A DNA stretch of 64,000 nt from JBLWXV01 sp048267245 (GTDB lineage Bacteria > Bdellovibrionota > Bacteriovoracia > Bacteriovoracales > Bacteriovoracaceae). The translations under genes were made by a program, and so were the position numbers. The notes under the pieces were generated by a model. That model was not told the DNA's origin, made no database searches, and saw only the letters and a program-made list of their open reading frames with translations. Numbering within the stretch: the stretch's first letter is position 1; every line of letters begins with the position of its first letter. Positions 23,941 to 33,122 of this stretch are shown one piece after another. Location of the stretch: positions 1,860,001-1,924,000 of the forward strand of contig JBLWXV010000001.1 of the NCBI GenBank assembly GCA_048267245.1, read 5' to 3'.

Positions 23941-25242
23941 TTAATGAACCCAAAAGCGGTAGAGACGGTCCCCTAGATCAACTGATCTGCGCCCATCTTT
24001 CACACACTTTTCATAGTCGCGTTGGTCGCGACTTCTGCCAATACCAAAGAGCTTTTGAGTAGTGAGCTCTTTAGTACCCAGGAATTTTTCACGACACATT
24101 TGCTCATGGCGCGCCATGCGCTCTTTTTCTCTCCAATCCATATCGTAGTCATAGAGGTCGTGGTAGTTGTCACCGGCTTGATCAACGAGCTCAGCAATTG
24201 GCGCTTCATATTTCCACTCGAGCACGGCCTCAGTGAGTCCATCGCGGTCGAGGTTGTACATCGGGGCCGAATCTGAACCGATATTGTTCACCTGTCTCCA
24301 AGGCATATCGCGCTTAGGAAATGGGTGACTAAGCTCAGTGTCCATGTGATACGAAACACTCACAGGCGTTTGCTGGCGAGGTGAACCTTCAACAATCCAG
24401 TAGAGAGTGTAGAGGTCGGCCAATTGCATTCTCATACAGCCGTGACTATCAAAGGCGCGCACAAAGGTGGCGAGGTTTGGTTGTGCGTGAAAACCAATTC
24501 CTGTCCAGCCTGCCTCAAGATCATCTCTTTTCGTTGTAATGCGGATGAATGGCTTATCGGCATAGTAGCGTGGCTTCTCTCTTTTGTAGATGAGCGTTCT
24601 CTTGTCGAGATAGCCCTCTTCAAAGCGAGGAGTAAGTAGCGAGACGCTATCGTGAAGAACGCCAACATCAAATGATCCCACTCCAAGTGGGAAGACCATT
24701 GTAATATCATTTGCGCTATCAGAGACAATCGCCTTGCGATCAACTAGGGCCACATCCACGCGAAAGTTTGTACTTGAAAGAAGAACTGATCCTCTTGGAA
24801 TCGCTCTCATGTCAGCTGAGCTAGTGTAGATGATATCTACTTTTACAAAGCGAAGCACGTCCGCCCCGTCGCGAATAAAGTAGGTCAGTGGCAGTTTATA
24901 AGTTTGGCCAGAGACTGTTGGCCCTGATCTTAGAAAGAGGTTGTAGACTTCTTTTACTTGCGTGCCGAGAAATCTCTCTGGCGACTTTGAAAGAGCGGCC
25001 TCAACGTTAGCGAGATCTTCAACAACTTTTGGAAGATACTTCCAGTAGTCCCATAGGCGCACTCCTACAGTATTGCTCGCTACTCGCGAGTCGACATTGA
25101 TTGGCTTAAAGTTATCCCTTGTTGATTCAGTGCTGTCGCTATTGAAGGCATTGAACCACTGGGCATTTGCGGTTTGCGGGAGCTGAAGCCCCACGACTGC
25201 GCCTAGGATGAGAGCGGGCGCTAGTAATCGCTTTGAGAGCAT
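23941..25242 (-). CDS. Exported L,D-transpeptidase (YkuD domain)
   Basis: This protein of about 433 residues has a signal peptide (MLSKRLLAPALIL, cleavage near ANA-Q), an N-terminal domain of about 130 residues, and a YkuD catalytic domain with the SHGCMRM motif; the Cys is the nucleophile. These enzymes form or exchange 3-3 cross-links or attach amino acids and proteins to peptidoglycan. The C-terminal 100 residues are charged and helical, outside the family norm. ATG 25242 is preceded by AAGAGG. Upstream on the minus strand, TGGCAC-N5-GCGCAA (25275-25291) is a weak sigma-54-like match. Confidence 0.88.
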   Translation of the reverse strand: MLSKRLLAPALILGAVVGLQLPQTANAQWFNAFNSDSTESTRDNFKPINVDSRVASNTVGVRLWDYWKYLPKVVEDLANVEAALSKSPERFLGTQVKEVYNLFLRSGPTVSGQTYKLPLTYFIRDGADVLRFVKVDIIYTSSADMRAIPRGSVLLSSTNFRVDVALVDRKAIVSDSANDITMVFPLGVGSFDVGVLHDSVSLLTPRFEEGYLDKRTLIYKREKPRYYADKPFIRITTKRDDLEAGWTGIGFHAQPNLATFVRAFDSHGCMRMQLADLYTLYWIVEGSPRQQTPVSVSYHMDTELSHPFPKRDMPWRQVNNIGSDSAPMYNLDRDGLTEAVLEWKYEAPIAELVDQAGDNYHDLYDYDMDWREKERMARHEQMCREKFLGTKELTTQKLFGIGRSRDQRDYEKCVKDGRRSVDLGDRLYRFWVH

Positions 25243-25341
25243 AATTACCTCTTGGTTATTGGTGGTTAGGTCAATTGCGCGCATTGTGCCATAAACCAGC
25301 TCTCAGGTGGGAAAAATCGCAATATCAATGAGTTAGGTGTG

Positions 25342-25374
25342 AAAAATAGAAAATTGCACCGCGTTAAGCGGTGC
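25342..25374 (-). terminator. Hairpin after the 25389 gene
   Basis: On the minus strand GCACCGC, a TTAAC loop and GCGGTGC are followed by AATTTTCTATTTTT, a typical intrinsic terminator 14 bases past the stop. Confidence 0.75.
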
Positions 25375-25388
25375 CTAATTTACTGAAT

Positions 25389-26612
25389 CTACTTAAGGGC
25401 GCAGGCCATGAGGCCCGCAAGATTTGAGCCCGTCGAATTCATCAGTGGGCCAAAGTGATTGTAGCTATAGCCAGAGTAGAAGAATGGGCTCACACAGCGC
25501 GAGGCCGCAGGTCTCATGCTTGCCCCACTTTGATTATCGGGGTGAGTGGAGACGCTCTTAGAAGTGTTCACCTGAATGGCAAAGCTCTGCACGATCTTAT
25601 TAACTCCACAAAATGCATTCATTGTTTGAGCACCAGAGCCAAAGTGATGAATGAGATCTCCCCTAGAGGCCTTCGTACTCACTTTGCAGCTTGGGTAGAG
25701 TTCATTCCAGTGGCGAACGCATGCCCCGATATTTCCACTTGAATTGGGAGTGAATTGAAAGAGGCCAATATTGAGTCTGCTTACTTCGTCTTGGTAGGGG
25801 TCTTCATAGAATTTCACACCCGCTGGTTTGCGGTAATTTGAAGGCGCGTACTTTCTCGCTACTGATTCTGACTTAGAGCTATCGGCACTTGTCAGTGACT
25901 CTTGGTAGGCGAGGCAACCCATAAATTTGCTCCAATGACTAAGAAGTGCCACTTGAGAGTCAGTGTCCCCTTTTAGAGCACCAGCTCGGTAAGTATTGTA
26001 GCGATCAACCCATTCATTCATCTGGGCAATGACTGTACTAGAAGGAACGCGTGAAGAACTCTTAAGCGTCTTAGTGAGCGAGCTCTTAGATACATTGCAC
26101 ATTGGATGCGACTGAAGAGAGACTGGACTATGGCGCTCGCGTGAACTTGAAATGCCATAGTATGATGCGATCACATCCACGTGAGGTCTTCTGGGTTTTG
26201 AGTGTTGATAGATATAGTAGGAGATGCGCTCGCCAAATGTGTTTGGAGTTGCGAGCGCCTCATCACAGGTATCAACAGTATTGCCGCTGTCGACGAGTCT
26301 GGGATTTAAGAGTTCGCGGTACGAACTATAGCGATCATCAATTTGCTCCATCGCTGTATGGGCAACTTCGCTAAAGAGATCAAAGCTCTCTTGATCAGGA
26401 TGAGTCTCTGAAATGGGTCTATCAAGTGCACCCTCGGGAATGCTTGGAGCATCTGGACCCTCAATGGGTTTGGGCGCAGGCGCGGGAGTCGTGGGAGTTT
26501 CTTCGCGGCCAACAGATCGAAAAAGTGATCCGGCCTTGGCCTCTTGGAGTTCAAAGAACAACACTGAGGAGAGAGTGATAATGATCCCTAGGGGGTTAAC
26601 CGATTTCTTCAT
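25389..26612 (-). CDS. Exported protein with a lysozyme-like fold pattern
   Basis: This 407-residue protein has a signal peptide (MKKSVNPLGIIITL, cleavage near AKA-G) and a Pro-rich linker of about 40 residues. The second half contains CLAYQESLTS, with a possible catalytic Glu-Ser, and later LNIGLFQFTPNSSG, resembling the Glu-Ser and Gly-Leu/Met-Gln motifs of lytic transglycosylases (SLT). Several cysteines suggest disulfides. A cleavage role on glycan strands would fit the flanking YkuD and MepA genes, but motif spacing differs from standard SLT domains, so this is a cautious call. The gene has its own terminator. Confidence 0.6.
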   Translation of the reverse strand: MKKSVNPLGIIITLSSVLFFELQEAKAGSLFRSVGREETPTTPAPAPKPIEGPDAPSIPEGALDRPISETHPDQESFDLFSEVAHTAMEQIDDRYSSYRELLNPRLVDSGNTVDTCDEALATPNTFGERISYYIYQHSKPRRPHVDVIASYYGISSSRERHSPVSLQSHPMCNVSKSSLTKTLKSSSRVPSSTVIAQMNEWVDRYNTYRAGALKGDTDSQVALLSHWSKFMGCLAYQESLTSADSSKSESVARKYAPSNYRKPAGVKFYEDPYQDEVSRLNIGLFQFTPNSSGNIGACVRHWNELYPSCKVSTKASRGDLIHHFGSGAQTMNAFCGVNKIVQSFAIQVNTSKSVSTHPDNQSGASMRPAASRCVSPFFYSGYSYNHFGPLMNSTGSNLAGLMACALK

Positions 26613-26689
26613 ACCAATATCCATCGTTAGTGGGTATGAAGAATTATTCGGTGAAAGGTTTAGTGAGCTTTAACCCGAGCTTTTAAGAT

Positions 26690-26715
26690 AAAAAAAAAGC
26701 CTCCTTAAAGGAGGC
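26690..26715 (-). terminator. Intrinsic terminator after the 26725 gene
   Basis: On the minus strand GCCTCC, a TTTAA loop, GGAGGC and nine T residues lie 10 bases past the stop of the 26725 gene. This is a strong intrinsic terminator. Confidence 0.9.
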
Positions 26716-26724
26716 TTAACTATG

Positions 26725-27999
26725 CTAATACCAGCGTCTGCATCTCGTTTGTGGGGAAGTTTTTTCCCCCCAGCGAAGCTCGACGATGTCATTAGGGTGA
26801 GAAGAGAGTCGGTTATTTTTAATTCGGTACCAGAGAGTTGCGAGGTCAATTGAAACTCCTGGGCGGTAATTAATAGAGCACATATCGCGAAGTTCTGAGA
26901 GCTCTAGCCCATGGCCATCAAAGACCGTCTGAGCGGCAAGCATGATATTTGGAGTGACTTCGGCAATCTCACCGGTGAGGGCGAGGTCATCGTAGACTTC
27001 TTTGAATCTCTCAAATGTCTTTTTAAGAGTTGAGTCGCGCGAGGGAGTCGAGTAGGCATCGTATTCAGCGTAGTCCATACAGCGACCACCAGTTGAGCGC
27101 ATGTGGGCCAGACCCTGATTGACGTACTCAATGCGTGCGATGGATTCCTCACAGACGTTGTTAAAAGCGCGACGCATTTGCTGTTCGGGTGTTTCATTAA
27201 TTGTTGAGACAGCTCTCTTTACGTATTTAAAAAAACCATCAGTTCCAAGTCGGCCGACAAGATTGAATTGCTCATCACTTACTTCGTAATGGGAAGGGAG
27301 ATTATTTGAACTTACGGTCACGTGGCGGGGCCATTTGAAGGCGCGAAAACCCCAAGGCTGGTGAGGGGCATTGATAAATTCTTTATCGCGACGACGAGTC
27401 ATGGGAAGACCTTTGTCGGCGATTGCTTGTGTTGAGTAGATTGTATCAAATGTGCCAACAGGGTTGATGCCCTTGATGTTGTAGACGTGGCGAATGAATT
27501 TTCCAAAACGCGCTTCAATTTTATAACTAAAAATATTTCCAGCGCGGATATTCTTAATTTTAATTGGATAGGTATCATAGTGTGAGAGGTTCTCACTTCC
27601 CACGCTATCGCCAATCGTATTGATCATGGCCACCACTCTTTTGGCGCCCGAGCGGATATGATCCCACTTACTCAAACGATTATTAATCGTTCTGCCGCTG
27701 CGACTACCTGAGGGATCGTTGATGGCAAAAGGGAGTGAGTTTTCGTAGGCAAAAATCGCGCGTAGGGCGTAGGCGGCGTCGGCGCAATCGGCGCGGATTC
27801 CGGAGTAGGGAGAGTTCGAATCCACAAACATTTTTTCATAGACTTCGTGACTTCCAATCCAGTTGGCGTACTGTTCTTCGTAGTAGTCGTCCCAGTCGTT
27901 GGAATCAATCCACACAGATGCACTGGCGCTGCCAGCAAAAAGCATCACACTGAGTAGAAGTGCTGCGGCCATGCAAGAAAGTGAATTCGTAAAGTACAT
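26725..27999 (-). CDS. Exported protein with a possible Cys/His hydrolase core
   Basis: This protein of about 424 residues has a signal peptide (cleavage near ASA-S). Residues about 50-90 read GIRADCADAAYALRAIFAYE-N-LPF, a Cys at the head of a long helix. An RHVYNIKG segment about 100 residues later could supply a His. That order is used by papain-like and transglutaminase-like hydrolases. No known family motif is complete, so activity is inference. GGGAG precedes the ATG at 27999 by five bases. Flanking genes are peptidoglycan enzymes, which suggests a cell-wall or prey-directed role. Confidence 0.55.
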   Translation of the reverse strand: MYFTNSLSCMAAALLLSVMLFAGSASASVWIDSNDWDDYYEEQYANWIGSHEVYEKMFVDSNSPYSGIRADCADAAYALRAIFAYENSLPFAINDPSGSRSGRTINNRLSKWDHIRSGAKRVVAMINTIGDSVGSENLSHYDTYPIKIKNIRAGNIFSYKIEARFGKFIRHVYNIKGINPVGTFDTIYSTQAIADKGLPMTRRRDKEFINAPHQPWGFRAFKWPRHVTVSSNNLPSHYEVSDEQFNLVGRLGTDGFFKYVKRAVSTINETPEQQMRRAFNNVCEESIARIEYVNQGLAHMRSTGGRCMDYAEYDAYSTPSRDSTLKKTFERFKEVYDDLALTGEIAEVTPNIMLAAQTVFDGHGLELSELRDMCSINYRPGVSIDLATLWYRIKNNRLSSHPNDIVELRWGEKTSPQTRCRRWY

Positions 28000-28031
28000 G
28001 TGTTCTCCCAATTAATTTTCACCTAAGGGGA

Positions 28032-28060
28032 GTTCTAGAAAGAGACGGTTAAAAGGTCAA
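28032..28060 (-). promoter_or_regulatory. Predicted promoter of the 26725 gene
   Basis: On the minus strand TTGACC (28055-28060) and TAGAAC (28032-28037) are exactly 17 bases apart, matching the consensus at five and four positions. The -10 box is 32 bases before the ATG. Confidence 0.5.
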
Positions 28061-28127
28061 TGAAACTACGACTAGTGAGAGAAGCGTCGTAGGTTTTTTT
28101 GGCCAGATATTTTTGGTGCAAGTTGTC

Positions 28128-29060
28128 TTAGTAAGAGCCGCATTGATCCGGTGAAAGGCCAATGGCCTTCATGTGGTGGCGTACAACGTACCAATTCTGA
28201 AGATTGTCATTGTCTGTGGAAAAACGACACAGCGCTGGCATTAACTGCTCCGCTTCACTCGGGGAGAGATTTAGTTGCTGCAGAGACTCAGCAATGGCGA
28301 TATGTGTAAAAGGGTCGGACTCTAGAAGTTTGCGCGAGAGGCGCTCGATCACCTCAGCTCTGGTGTCGTCGGCGAGTCCACCAGTTCCAAGTAGAATTTG
28401 ATAGAGCTTGGCCGCCCCGTCGCCAGCAAAAGAGGACTCGCGGGCCAGCACTTCTGCAACTTTCGCGGGCGTTGCTCCCGGGGCGAGGTAGGTTTCTAGG
28501 GCGAGGGTTTGAATCGTCTCATTAGTGTCGCTGAAAGCTTCAAGTAGCTCCTCAGTACTAAGCGCTCCCTCTCCGGTGAGTTGCTGCAATTCAAAATTGG
28601 CTTCAAAGAGTCGCTCGAGCAGAGCGTGACCTGGAGTGTGAAGATCGTCAAAGTAGGTGTCCTCTGGGCCATCTTTAGTCATGCCGCAGAGATCACGCTT
28701 GAGGCACTCCATAATTGCCGGGGCTTTTTGCTTAACCTGTACTTTAAGTTCAGAGGCGCTGGCCTCAGTGACAATTTCGTCGATTGGTTTAGTGAAGTCC
28801 TTAAGGCTTTGCCATTGATTAGCGGCTTCTTTTGAATTATTGGCGGCCATTTTTGGCGCAATAACTTTCTCAATTTTCTCAATATCTTTATTAAAGGCAG
28901 CGCTTCCTATTTCTAATTCATTTGCCTCAGTCGTTGCTTGCTGAGAGTCAGTCGCCGAGATCTCTGTGGGAGTTTCTGAGTTTTGAAAATAGAAGTATGA
29001 TCCCAGCGCAATGGCCACAGCAAGTGAAGAGACCAGAATGATTTGAGTTTTTTGAGTCAT
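28128..29060 (-). CDS. Membrane-anchored periplasmic helical protein
   Basis: This 310-residue protein has an N-terminal signal-anchor (about residues 7-26) followed by a Ser/Thr/Glu-rich linker and a long all-helical domain. Regular Leu/Ala patterns such as LLEAFSDTNETIQTLALETYL and LLESDPFTHIAIAESLQQL recall HEAT-like repeats. Three cysteines are present near CLKRDLCGM and the C-terminus. No enzyme motif is seen; a binding or scaffold role is a guess. A long hairpin lies just upstream of its start. Confidence 0.55.
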   Translation of the reverse strand: MTQKTQIILVSSLAVAIALGSYFYFQNSETPTEISATDSQQATTEANELEIGSAAFNKDIEKIEKVIAPKMAANNSKEAANQWQSLKDFTKPIDEIVTEASASELKVQVKQKAPAIMECLKRDLCGMTKDGPEDTYFDDLHTPGHALLERLFEANFELQQLTGEGALSTEELLEAFSDTNETIQTLALETYLAPGATPAKVAEVLARESSFAGDGAAKLYQILLGTGGLADDTRAEVIERLSRKLLESDPFTHIAIAESLQQLNLSPSEAEQLMPALCRFSTDNDNLQNWYVVRHHMKAIGLSPDQCGSY

Positions 29061-29073
29061 AGACTCAAGGATG

Positions 29074-29105
29074 AACCAGGAGTGGAAATCTGTCCACTCC
29101 TGGTT
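29074..29105 (-). terminator. Long hairpin after the 29115 gene
   Basis: Perfect 13-base arms (29074-29086 and 29093-29105, core CCAGGAGTGG) with a six-base loop lie directly past the stop of the 29115 gene. No T-run follows. It lies 14 bases before the next start codon, so it may also affect that gene's expression or mRNA stability. Confidence 0.6.
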
Positions 29106-29114
29106 TACAAAGAC

Positions 29115-30119
29115 TTAAATGTTTTGAGCGCGCGCGAGCACTTGATCAAGCGCTCCGCGAGCGTTGCTACCAGTGCTGTAGTTGGTAAGAATTTCTTCAA
29201 GTGCATTTTGAAATTTGCCAGAAATCTCTACGTCAAAGCCCTCAAGCACGCTGATCTGGCCATTTTTTGCACTGCTTAGAACCTTGTCGAGATTCTTTTT
29301 AAAGTGAATGTCATGGGCCTTATAAGGCGAGTTTGGATTGGCCCAGCGGCAAATCGACTCAACCTTTGTGTTGCCTGAATTATACTGACCGGCCCAAATT
29401 CCGCGGATGAGTCCCTCGTAGGAAATTCCTGAAGACTCACTCAAACAAGGATACTTTGTAGAGTTGGCATAGACTGGACGGAAGCCTTTGTAGAGGTGAT
29501 TGATTCCGTAGTTGATGCTCTTTCTCACGTCACTCATTTTTCCTTTGGCAAAGAATTCTGGGTAGTGCCAGCGAAGTGACACTTGCATAATTCCCATGTC
29601 GCTTGCATCTTTTCCAGCTCTCATCATTTGGGTGAGGCGATCTTGATTTCTCACTTTATCGCAATCAGCGATAAATGGAGTTGATCCACCCTTGAGATAT
29701 TGACGAAAGATCTCATAAGTTTTCTTAGAGTTCTTATCGCGAATAATCGTTCCCTCGTTGATATAAGGATCGCAGAGGCCTTTATCATTTTCTACATCTC
29801 TAAAGTGAATATAGAGACCTTCTTGGAGAGGAACGGTGAGAGCGAGGATCATAAAACTGTAGTAGCCCTTATAGTCACCATACTCTAGGTATGACTTGGC
29901 CTTCTTGTGGGCTTCATCGAGAATTAGAGAGACGATCTGCTCTCCGTATTGTTTGTGTCCGCTGCGGTCTTGAAATTTTGGACCCGAGATACTCGCCTGC
30001 GGATTTACTGTAATTACAATTTTATCCACTAGTGGAATTCGATCATTGGCCATGGCCCCTTGGCCCATCAGGCCTAGTAGCTGCATGGCCACTAAACTAG
30101 TCATGGCTGTCTTTTTCAT
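29115..30119 (-). CDS. Exported lytic-transglycosylase-like protein
   Basis: This 334-residue protein has a signal peptide (cleavage near AMA-N). The middle contains DMGIMQVSLRWHYPEFF, close to the Gly-Ile-Met-Gln motif of SLT transglycosylases. Later come INYGINHLYKGF and GIWAGQYNSGN, which resemble the Tyr-Asn motifs downstream of the active site in that fold. The catalytic Glu is not certain. I chose ATG 30119, six bases after AAGGGGA. It is divergent from the YkuD lipoprotein gene, and both fit a cell-wall remodelling block. Confidence 0.65.
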   Translation of the reverse strand: MKKTAMTSLVAMQLLGLMGQGAMANDRIPLVDKIVITVNPQASISGPKFQDRSGHKQYGEQIVSLILDEAHKKAKSYLEYGDYKGYYSFMILALTVPLQEGLYIHFRDVENDKGLCDPYINEGTIIRDKNSKKTYEIFRQYLKGGSTPFIADCDKVRNQDRLTQMMRAGKDASDMGIMQVSLRWHYPEFFAKGKMSDVRKSINYGINHLYKGFRPVYANSTKYPCLSESSGISYEGLIRGIWAGQYNSGNTKVESICRWANPNSPYKAHDIHFKKNLDKVLSSAKNGQISVLEGFDVEISGKFQNALEEILTNYSTGSNARGALDQVLARAQNI

Positions 30120-30374
30120 TACTTTCCCCTTCATCACTTCCCCCGTTTACCTGGTTTGTGGTCTGAATTGCCTTTTTTTGCCACATTCTATGATGCAATG
30201 CGGCTTCACGAAAGTTATTGTTCCTAACCCAGTAATTGTTATGGCCGTAAAAATTACCCTGACAACTGAATCTTGCTGCAACGAGTTTTGCACTGCGATA
30301 TTGTCTCGTCGCTCTCGCTTAAACTAAAAACCATCACTTTTTTGAAGTGATCACTCAATGATGAAGGGGAATTT

Positions 30375-31712
30375 ATGGGTAAGTCATTGAAATTATTGAC
30401 GATGTTAGCCGTTTTGGCCTCAACCTCAGCTTGTATGAGCCAGAAGGATGAGTCGGCGGCAAATGCTTCTGTAGTTAGTGGCGCTCTCGCTTCTCGCTCT
30501 GAAGTCACTGTTGGCCAAATCTTCTACGTAAACACCAACGGTCTTAATGTGCGTACTGCAGATGAGAACGGCCGCGTGCTTGGCCGTCTTAACCGCAACG
30601 ATGCAGTTCGTGTGATTGGGAGCTCAGATGCTCTTAAGAACGACTACGTGCAAGTAGAGATCGTTGAGACAAAGAATGAGATTGAAAGTGCTGAGAAGTA
30701 CTTTGTCTCATTGAAGTTTCTCGAGAAGGAAAAGCTCAGCTACAAAGAATTCAAAGGCAAGTACTTTGTGATTCAAAACGTGGCCACTGAAAAGCTTCGC
30801 GTTTATGAGCGAGTTTGTGCTGACAACTCTTGTCCTAACAAGATGATCATGGAAACCAACATGGTCGTGGGTGAGCAAAATAAAGGCCGCGAAGAAATGA
30901 CTTGGCTTGGTTCTTTTAGAATTATCGGTTGGACGAAGTTCTATGAAGATGGCAAGAGCCAATATCCGCGTTGGTATGATCCAAGCTATCCAGATGTTCC
31001 TAAGCCAGGTAAGGGTTTTCTCACATGGCTAAGAAACAAATATATGCCAGAAGTAGATGGTGAAAAACCAGGTGTTATGCGTGGTGCTTTTGGTTGGTAT
31101 ACTGCTCTTGTTGGTCCAAATGCTTTTGCTCAGTGGACCCATGGAACTATTGGTTGGGGTGAGGATAAAGATAAGTTTATTCTTAACGCCAAGAAGTTTA
31201 TGCCAAACCTTGTGACTGCTCCACGTTCACACGGTTGTTCTAGAACTGATAATGAGGCGATTTCTTTCTTAAGAGAACATCTTCCAGTAGGCACTCCGAT
31301 CATTAAGATCTACGCCCTTGAAGACACTTACGACAAGTCGCTTGCTGGCTATACTGATCAAAAAGGTCGCTTTGATTATATTCTTACAAAGGATAGAACT
31401 CTTTCTCCAGGGCGCGAGTCAGTTCTTAAGGCCGGTGTAAGTTCTGATCAAGTTATTGAAGAAGGAAGTTACTTCTTTGATCAACACCCAGATAAAGTGG
31501 AGTTTACTCCAGGTGAAGATCTCGGGCGTTTTGAGAGAAAAGTTGGAAATACTGGAAACGTATACGGTGTAGAGTCAAATAATATGTTTGGTGTGTTCTA
31601 TATCGATCTTGGTCTTGTTTCTGGTTACCAACACCCACAAGGTCTTGAAGTTGGTGGATACGACGACGAGCTCGTTCCTGACTTTATGAATCTCGATGCG
31701 ATGAATCTCTAA
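30375..31712 (+). CDS. Lipoprotein L,D-transpeptidase with SH3-like domain
   Basis: This 445-residue protein has a lipoprotein signal with lipobox STSAC, then an SH3b-like domain (about 42-110, with NGLNVRTADENGRVLGRL) that may bind peptidoglycan, and a YkuD domain with the SHGCSR active-site motif (about residue 288) and upstream His in QWTHGTIGWG. The C-terminal 110 residues are an extra domain. AGGGGAA provides the ribosome binding site and a strong terminator follows. Codon choice here is smoother and more biased than in its neighbours, which hints at high expression. It likely acts on the periplasmic face of the outer membrane. Confidence 0.9.
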   Translation: MGKSLKLLTMLAVLASTSACMSQKDESAANASVVSGALASRSEVTVGQIFYVNTNGLNVRTADENGRVLGRLNRNDAVRVIGSSDALKNDYVQVEIVETKNEIESAEKYFVSLKFLEKEKLSYKEFKGKYFVIQNVATEKLRVYERVCADNSCPNKMIMETNMVVGEQNKGREEMTWLGSFRIIGWTKFYEDGKSQYPRWYDPSYPDVPKPGKGFLTWLRNKYMPEVDGEKPGVMRGAFGWYTALVGPNAFAQWTHGTIGWGEDKDKFILNAKKFMPNLVTAPRSHGCSRTDNEAISFLREHLPVGTPIIKIYALEDTYDKSLAGYTDQKGRFDYILTKDRTLSPGRESVLKAGVSSDQVIEEGSYFFDQHPDKVEFTPGEDLGRFERKVGNTGNVYGVESNNMFGVFYIDLGLVSGYQHPQGLEVGGYDDELVPDFMNLDAMNL

Positions 31713-31733
31713 GAACCTAGAATTTGAAAAGAG

Positions 31734-31760
31734 GGGGACCAATATGGTCCCCTTTTTTTT
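31734..31760 (+). terminator. Intrinsic terminator of the YkuD lipoprotein gene
   Basis: GGGGACC, an AATAT loop, GGTCCCC and eight T residues start 22 bases after the stop. This is a strong intrinsic terminator. Confidence 0.9.
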
Positions 31761-31816
31761 GCTCTTTAAAAATTTTCCGTCTTTTGCCTAGAGGTGAATG
31801 CTCCTAGCATGGGAGG

Positions 31817-32341
31817 ATGCAATCATTTTTACTTGTGCTTTACATTCCTTGCCTATTCTTTCTCAGCACTGCCTTTGCGCTTGAGAAAGCCCCAACACAT
31901 AAGGAGCGCCTCATTGAAAAATTGGAGCGCTACGGAGCGAGCCCTAGCACCACTGAGACTGATGTGAAGCTCGCGCTTGAAGATATTGAGAAGAGCCCGG
32001 GCAAATTTGATGTGCAAACATGGAAAGAGGCAGTGAAACTTCTGGGAGAAGAGAGCGCTCTAAATTTTGCGACTCTCAAGTCGATTGTGGAAAATACTGG
32101 CCGCATTCAAAGCCCCCATGGAATTCTCTCAACTGAGAAAGAGGCCATGCTCTATACGCTTAGGGCAATTCTTAGACGAAAACTTAGACAGACAAAGAAT
32201 CGTCTACCTTGGACATTCCTTTTGGGTCAGACGCAATTCTTCCTCGGAGAGCCCGACAACTTCTATTTAAAATACTATATTAGAAAGGGCAAAGATCCAG
32301 CTCAACTCGAGCGCGCCAAGGAAATGCTCGCTCAAAAATAA
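31817..32341 (+). CDS. Exported protein of unknown function
   Basis: This 174-residue protein has a signal peptide (about 21 residues, cleavage near AFA-L) and a charged helical mature part with no cysteine after the signal. GGGAGG touches the ATG, which is too close for normal use, and a TAGCAT box lies eight bases upstream, so the mRNA leader is probably very short. The YciO-type gene follows after 39 bases. No family is recognised. Confidence 0.55.
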   Translation: MQSFLLVLYIPCLFFLSTAFALEKAPTHKERLIEKLERYGASPSTTETDVKLALEDIEKSPGKFDVQTWKEAVKLLGEESALNFATLKSIVENTGRIQSPHGILSTEKEAMLYTLRAILRRKLRQTKNRLPWTFLLGQTQFFLGEPDNFYLKYYIRKGKDPAQLERAKEMLAQK

Positions 32342-32344
32342 GCC

Positions 32345-32374
32345 TTGAAGCTTTAAGCTATTCCCTGCGATAAT
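32345..32374 (+). promoter_or_regulatory. Predicted promoter giving a leaderless YciO-type mRNA
   Basis: TTGAAG (32345-32350), 18 bases, GATAAT (32369-32374), then six bases and the ATG. There is no Shine-Dalgarno sequence, so the transcript probably starts at the start codon. Confidence 0.4.
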
Positions 32375-32380
32375 TGGCCC

Positions 32381-33013
32381 ATGATTGAATATGTAATTCC
32401 TGAAAGTATCGATGATCGCGTACTCAAAAAAGCTGCTGCCGTTTTGAAAGAAGGCGGGCTAGTTTGTCTGCCCACTGATACTAATTGGGTGGTGGTTGCC
32501 GATCCATTTAGTAAGAAGGGCGTTGAGAATATTTACCGTTTTAAAGGCGCCGAGCGCTCCAAGCACTACAGCCTTTTGTGCGACACCATTTCACGCGCCA
32601 GTGAAGTCGCCTTCATAGACGACCCTGTCTTTCGCCTTTTAAAGAAGGCAGTCCCAGGGCACTACACATTTATCTTTCAAGCACTCAAGCCCATTACAAA
32701 GGCCCTCAAAGCTTCTAAGAGCGACCACGAGGTGGGAATGAGGTTTGTTCCCTCTATGCTCGTGTCTCAATTGGTTGAAGTGACTGGTAACGCTTTGATT
32801 TCAACCCACTTAACTGAAGAACATATTGTTGCTCCCGAGGGTGTTGAGGTTTATGGGCTTCTCATTGAAGAGCAGCTTGGCGGCAAGATCGATATGATCA
32901 TTGACCCAGGTGAAATTGACTTTGTTGGAAGCTCAACAATTATTTCCTTCGTCTCTGGAGCCCCTGAGTTGTTGAGGGATGGAGTCGGGGATACCTCGCT
33001 CTTTGGCCTCTAG
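32381..33013 (+). CDS. YciO-type Sua5/YrdC domain protein
   Basis: This 210-residue cytoplasmic protein has the YrdC fold: LPTDTNWVV near residue 32 for nucleotide binding, a RFKGAERSKHYSLLC segment, and VGMRFVPS. YrdC/TsaC makes threonylcarbamoyl-AMP for the t6A modification of tRNA. Length and the ERSKHYSLLC / PGHYTFIF forms are nearer to YciO, a paralogue of less certain activity. It lacks the C-terminal domain of Sua5. A promoter-like element ends six bases before its ATG. Confidence 0.85.
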   Translation: MIEYVIPESIDDRVLKKAAAVLKEGGLVCLPTDTNWVVVADPFSKKGVENIYRFKGAERSKHYSLLCDTISRASEVAFIDDPVFRLLKKAVPGHYTFIFQALKPITKALKASKSDHEVGMRFVPSMLVSQLVEVTGNALISTHLTEEHIVAPEGVEVYGLLIEEQLGGKIDMIIDPGEIDFVGSSTIISFVSGAPELLRDGVGDTSLFGL

Positions 33014-33122
33014 GTAATTGCAATCACAATGTCCGTGTGACAAGCGCTGTTTCTTGCCGAGTCTGCAAAGCCAAGACTGCTTTTGCTATGATAGAATAGT
33101 TCTCAGGCGAGGAGGCCCCTTC

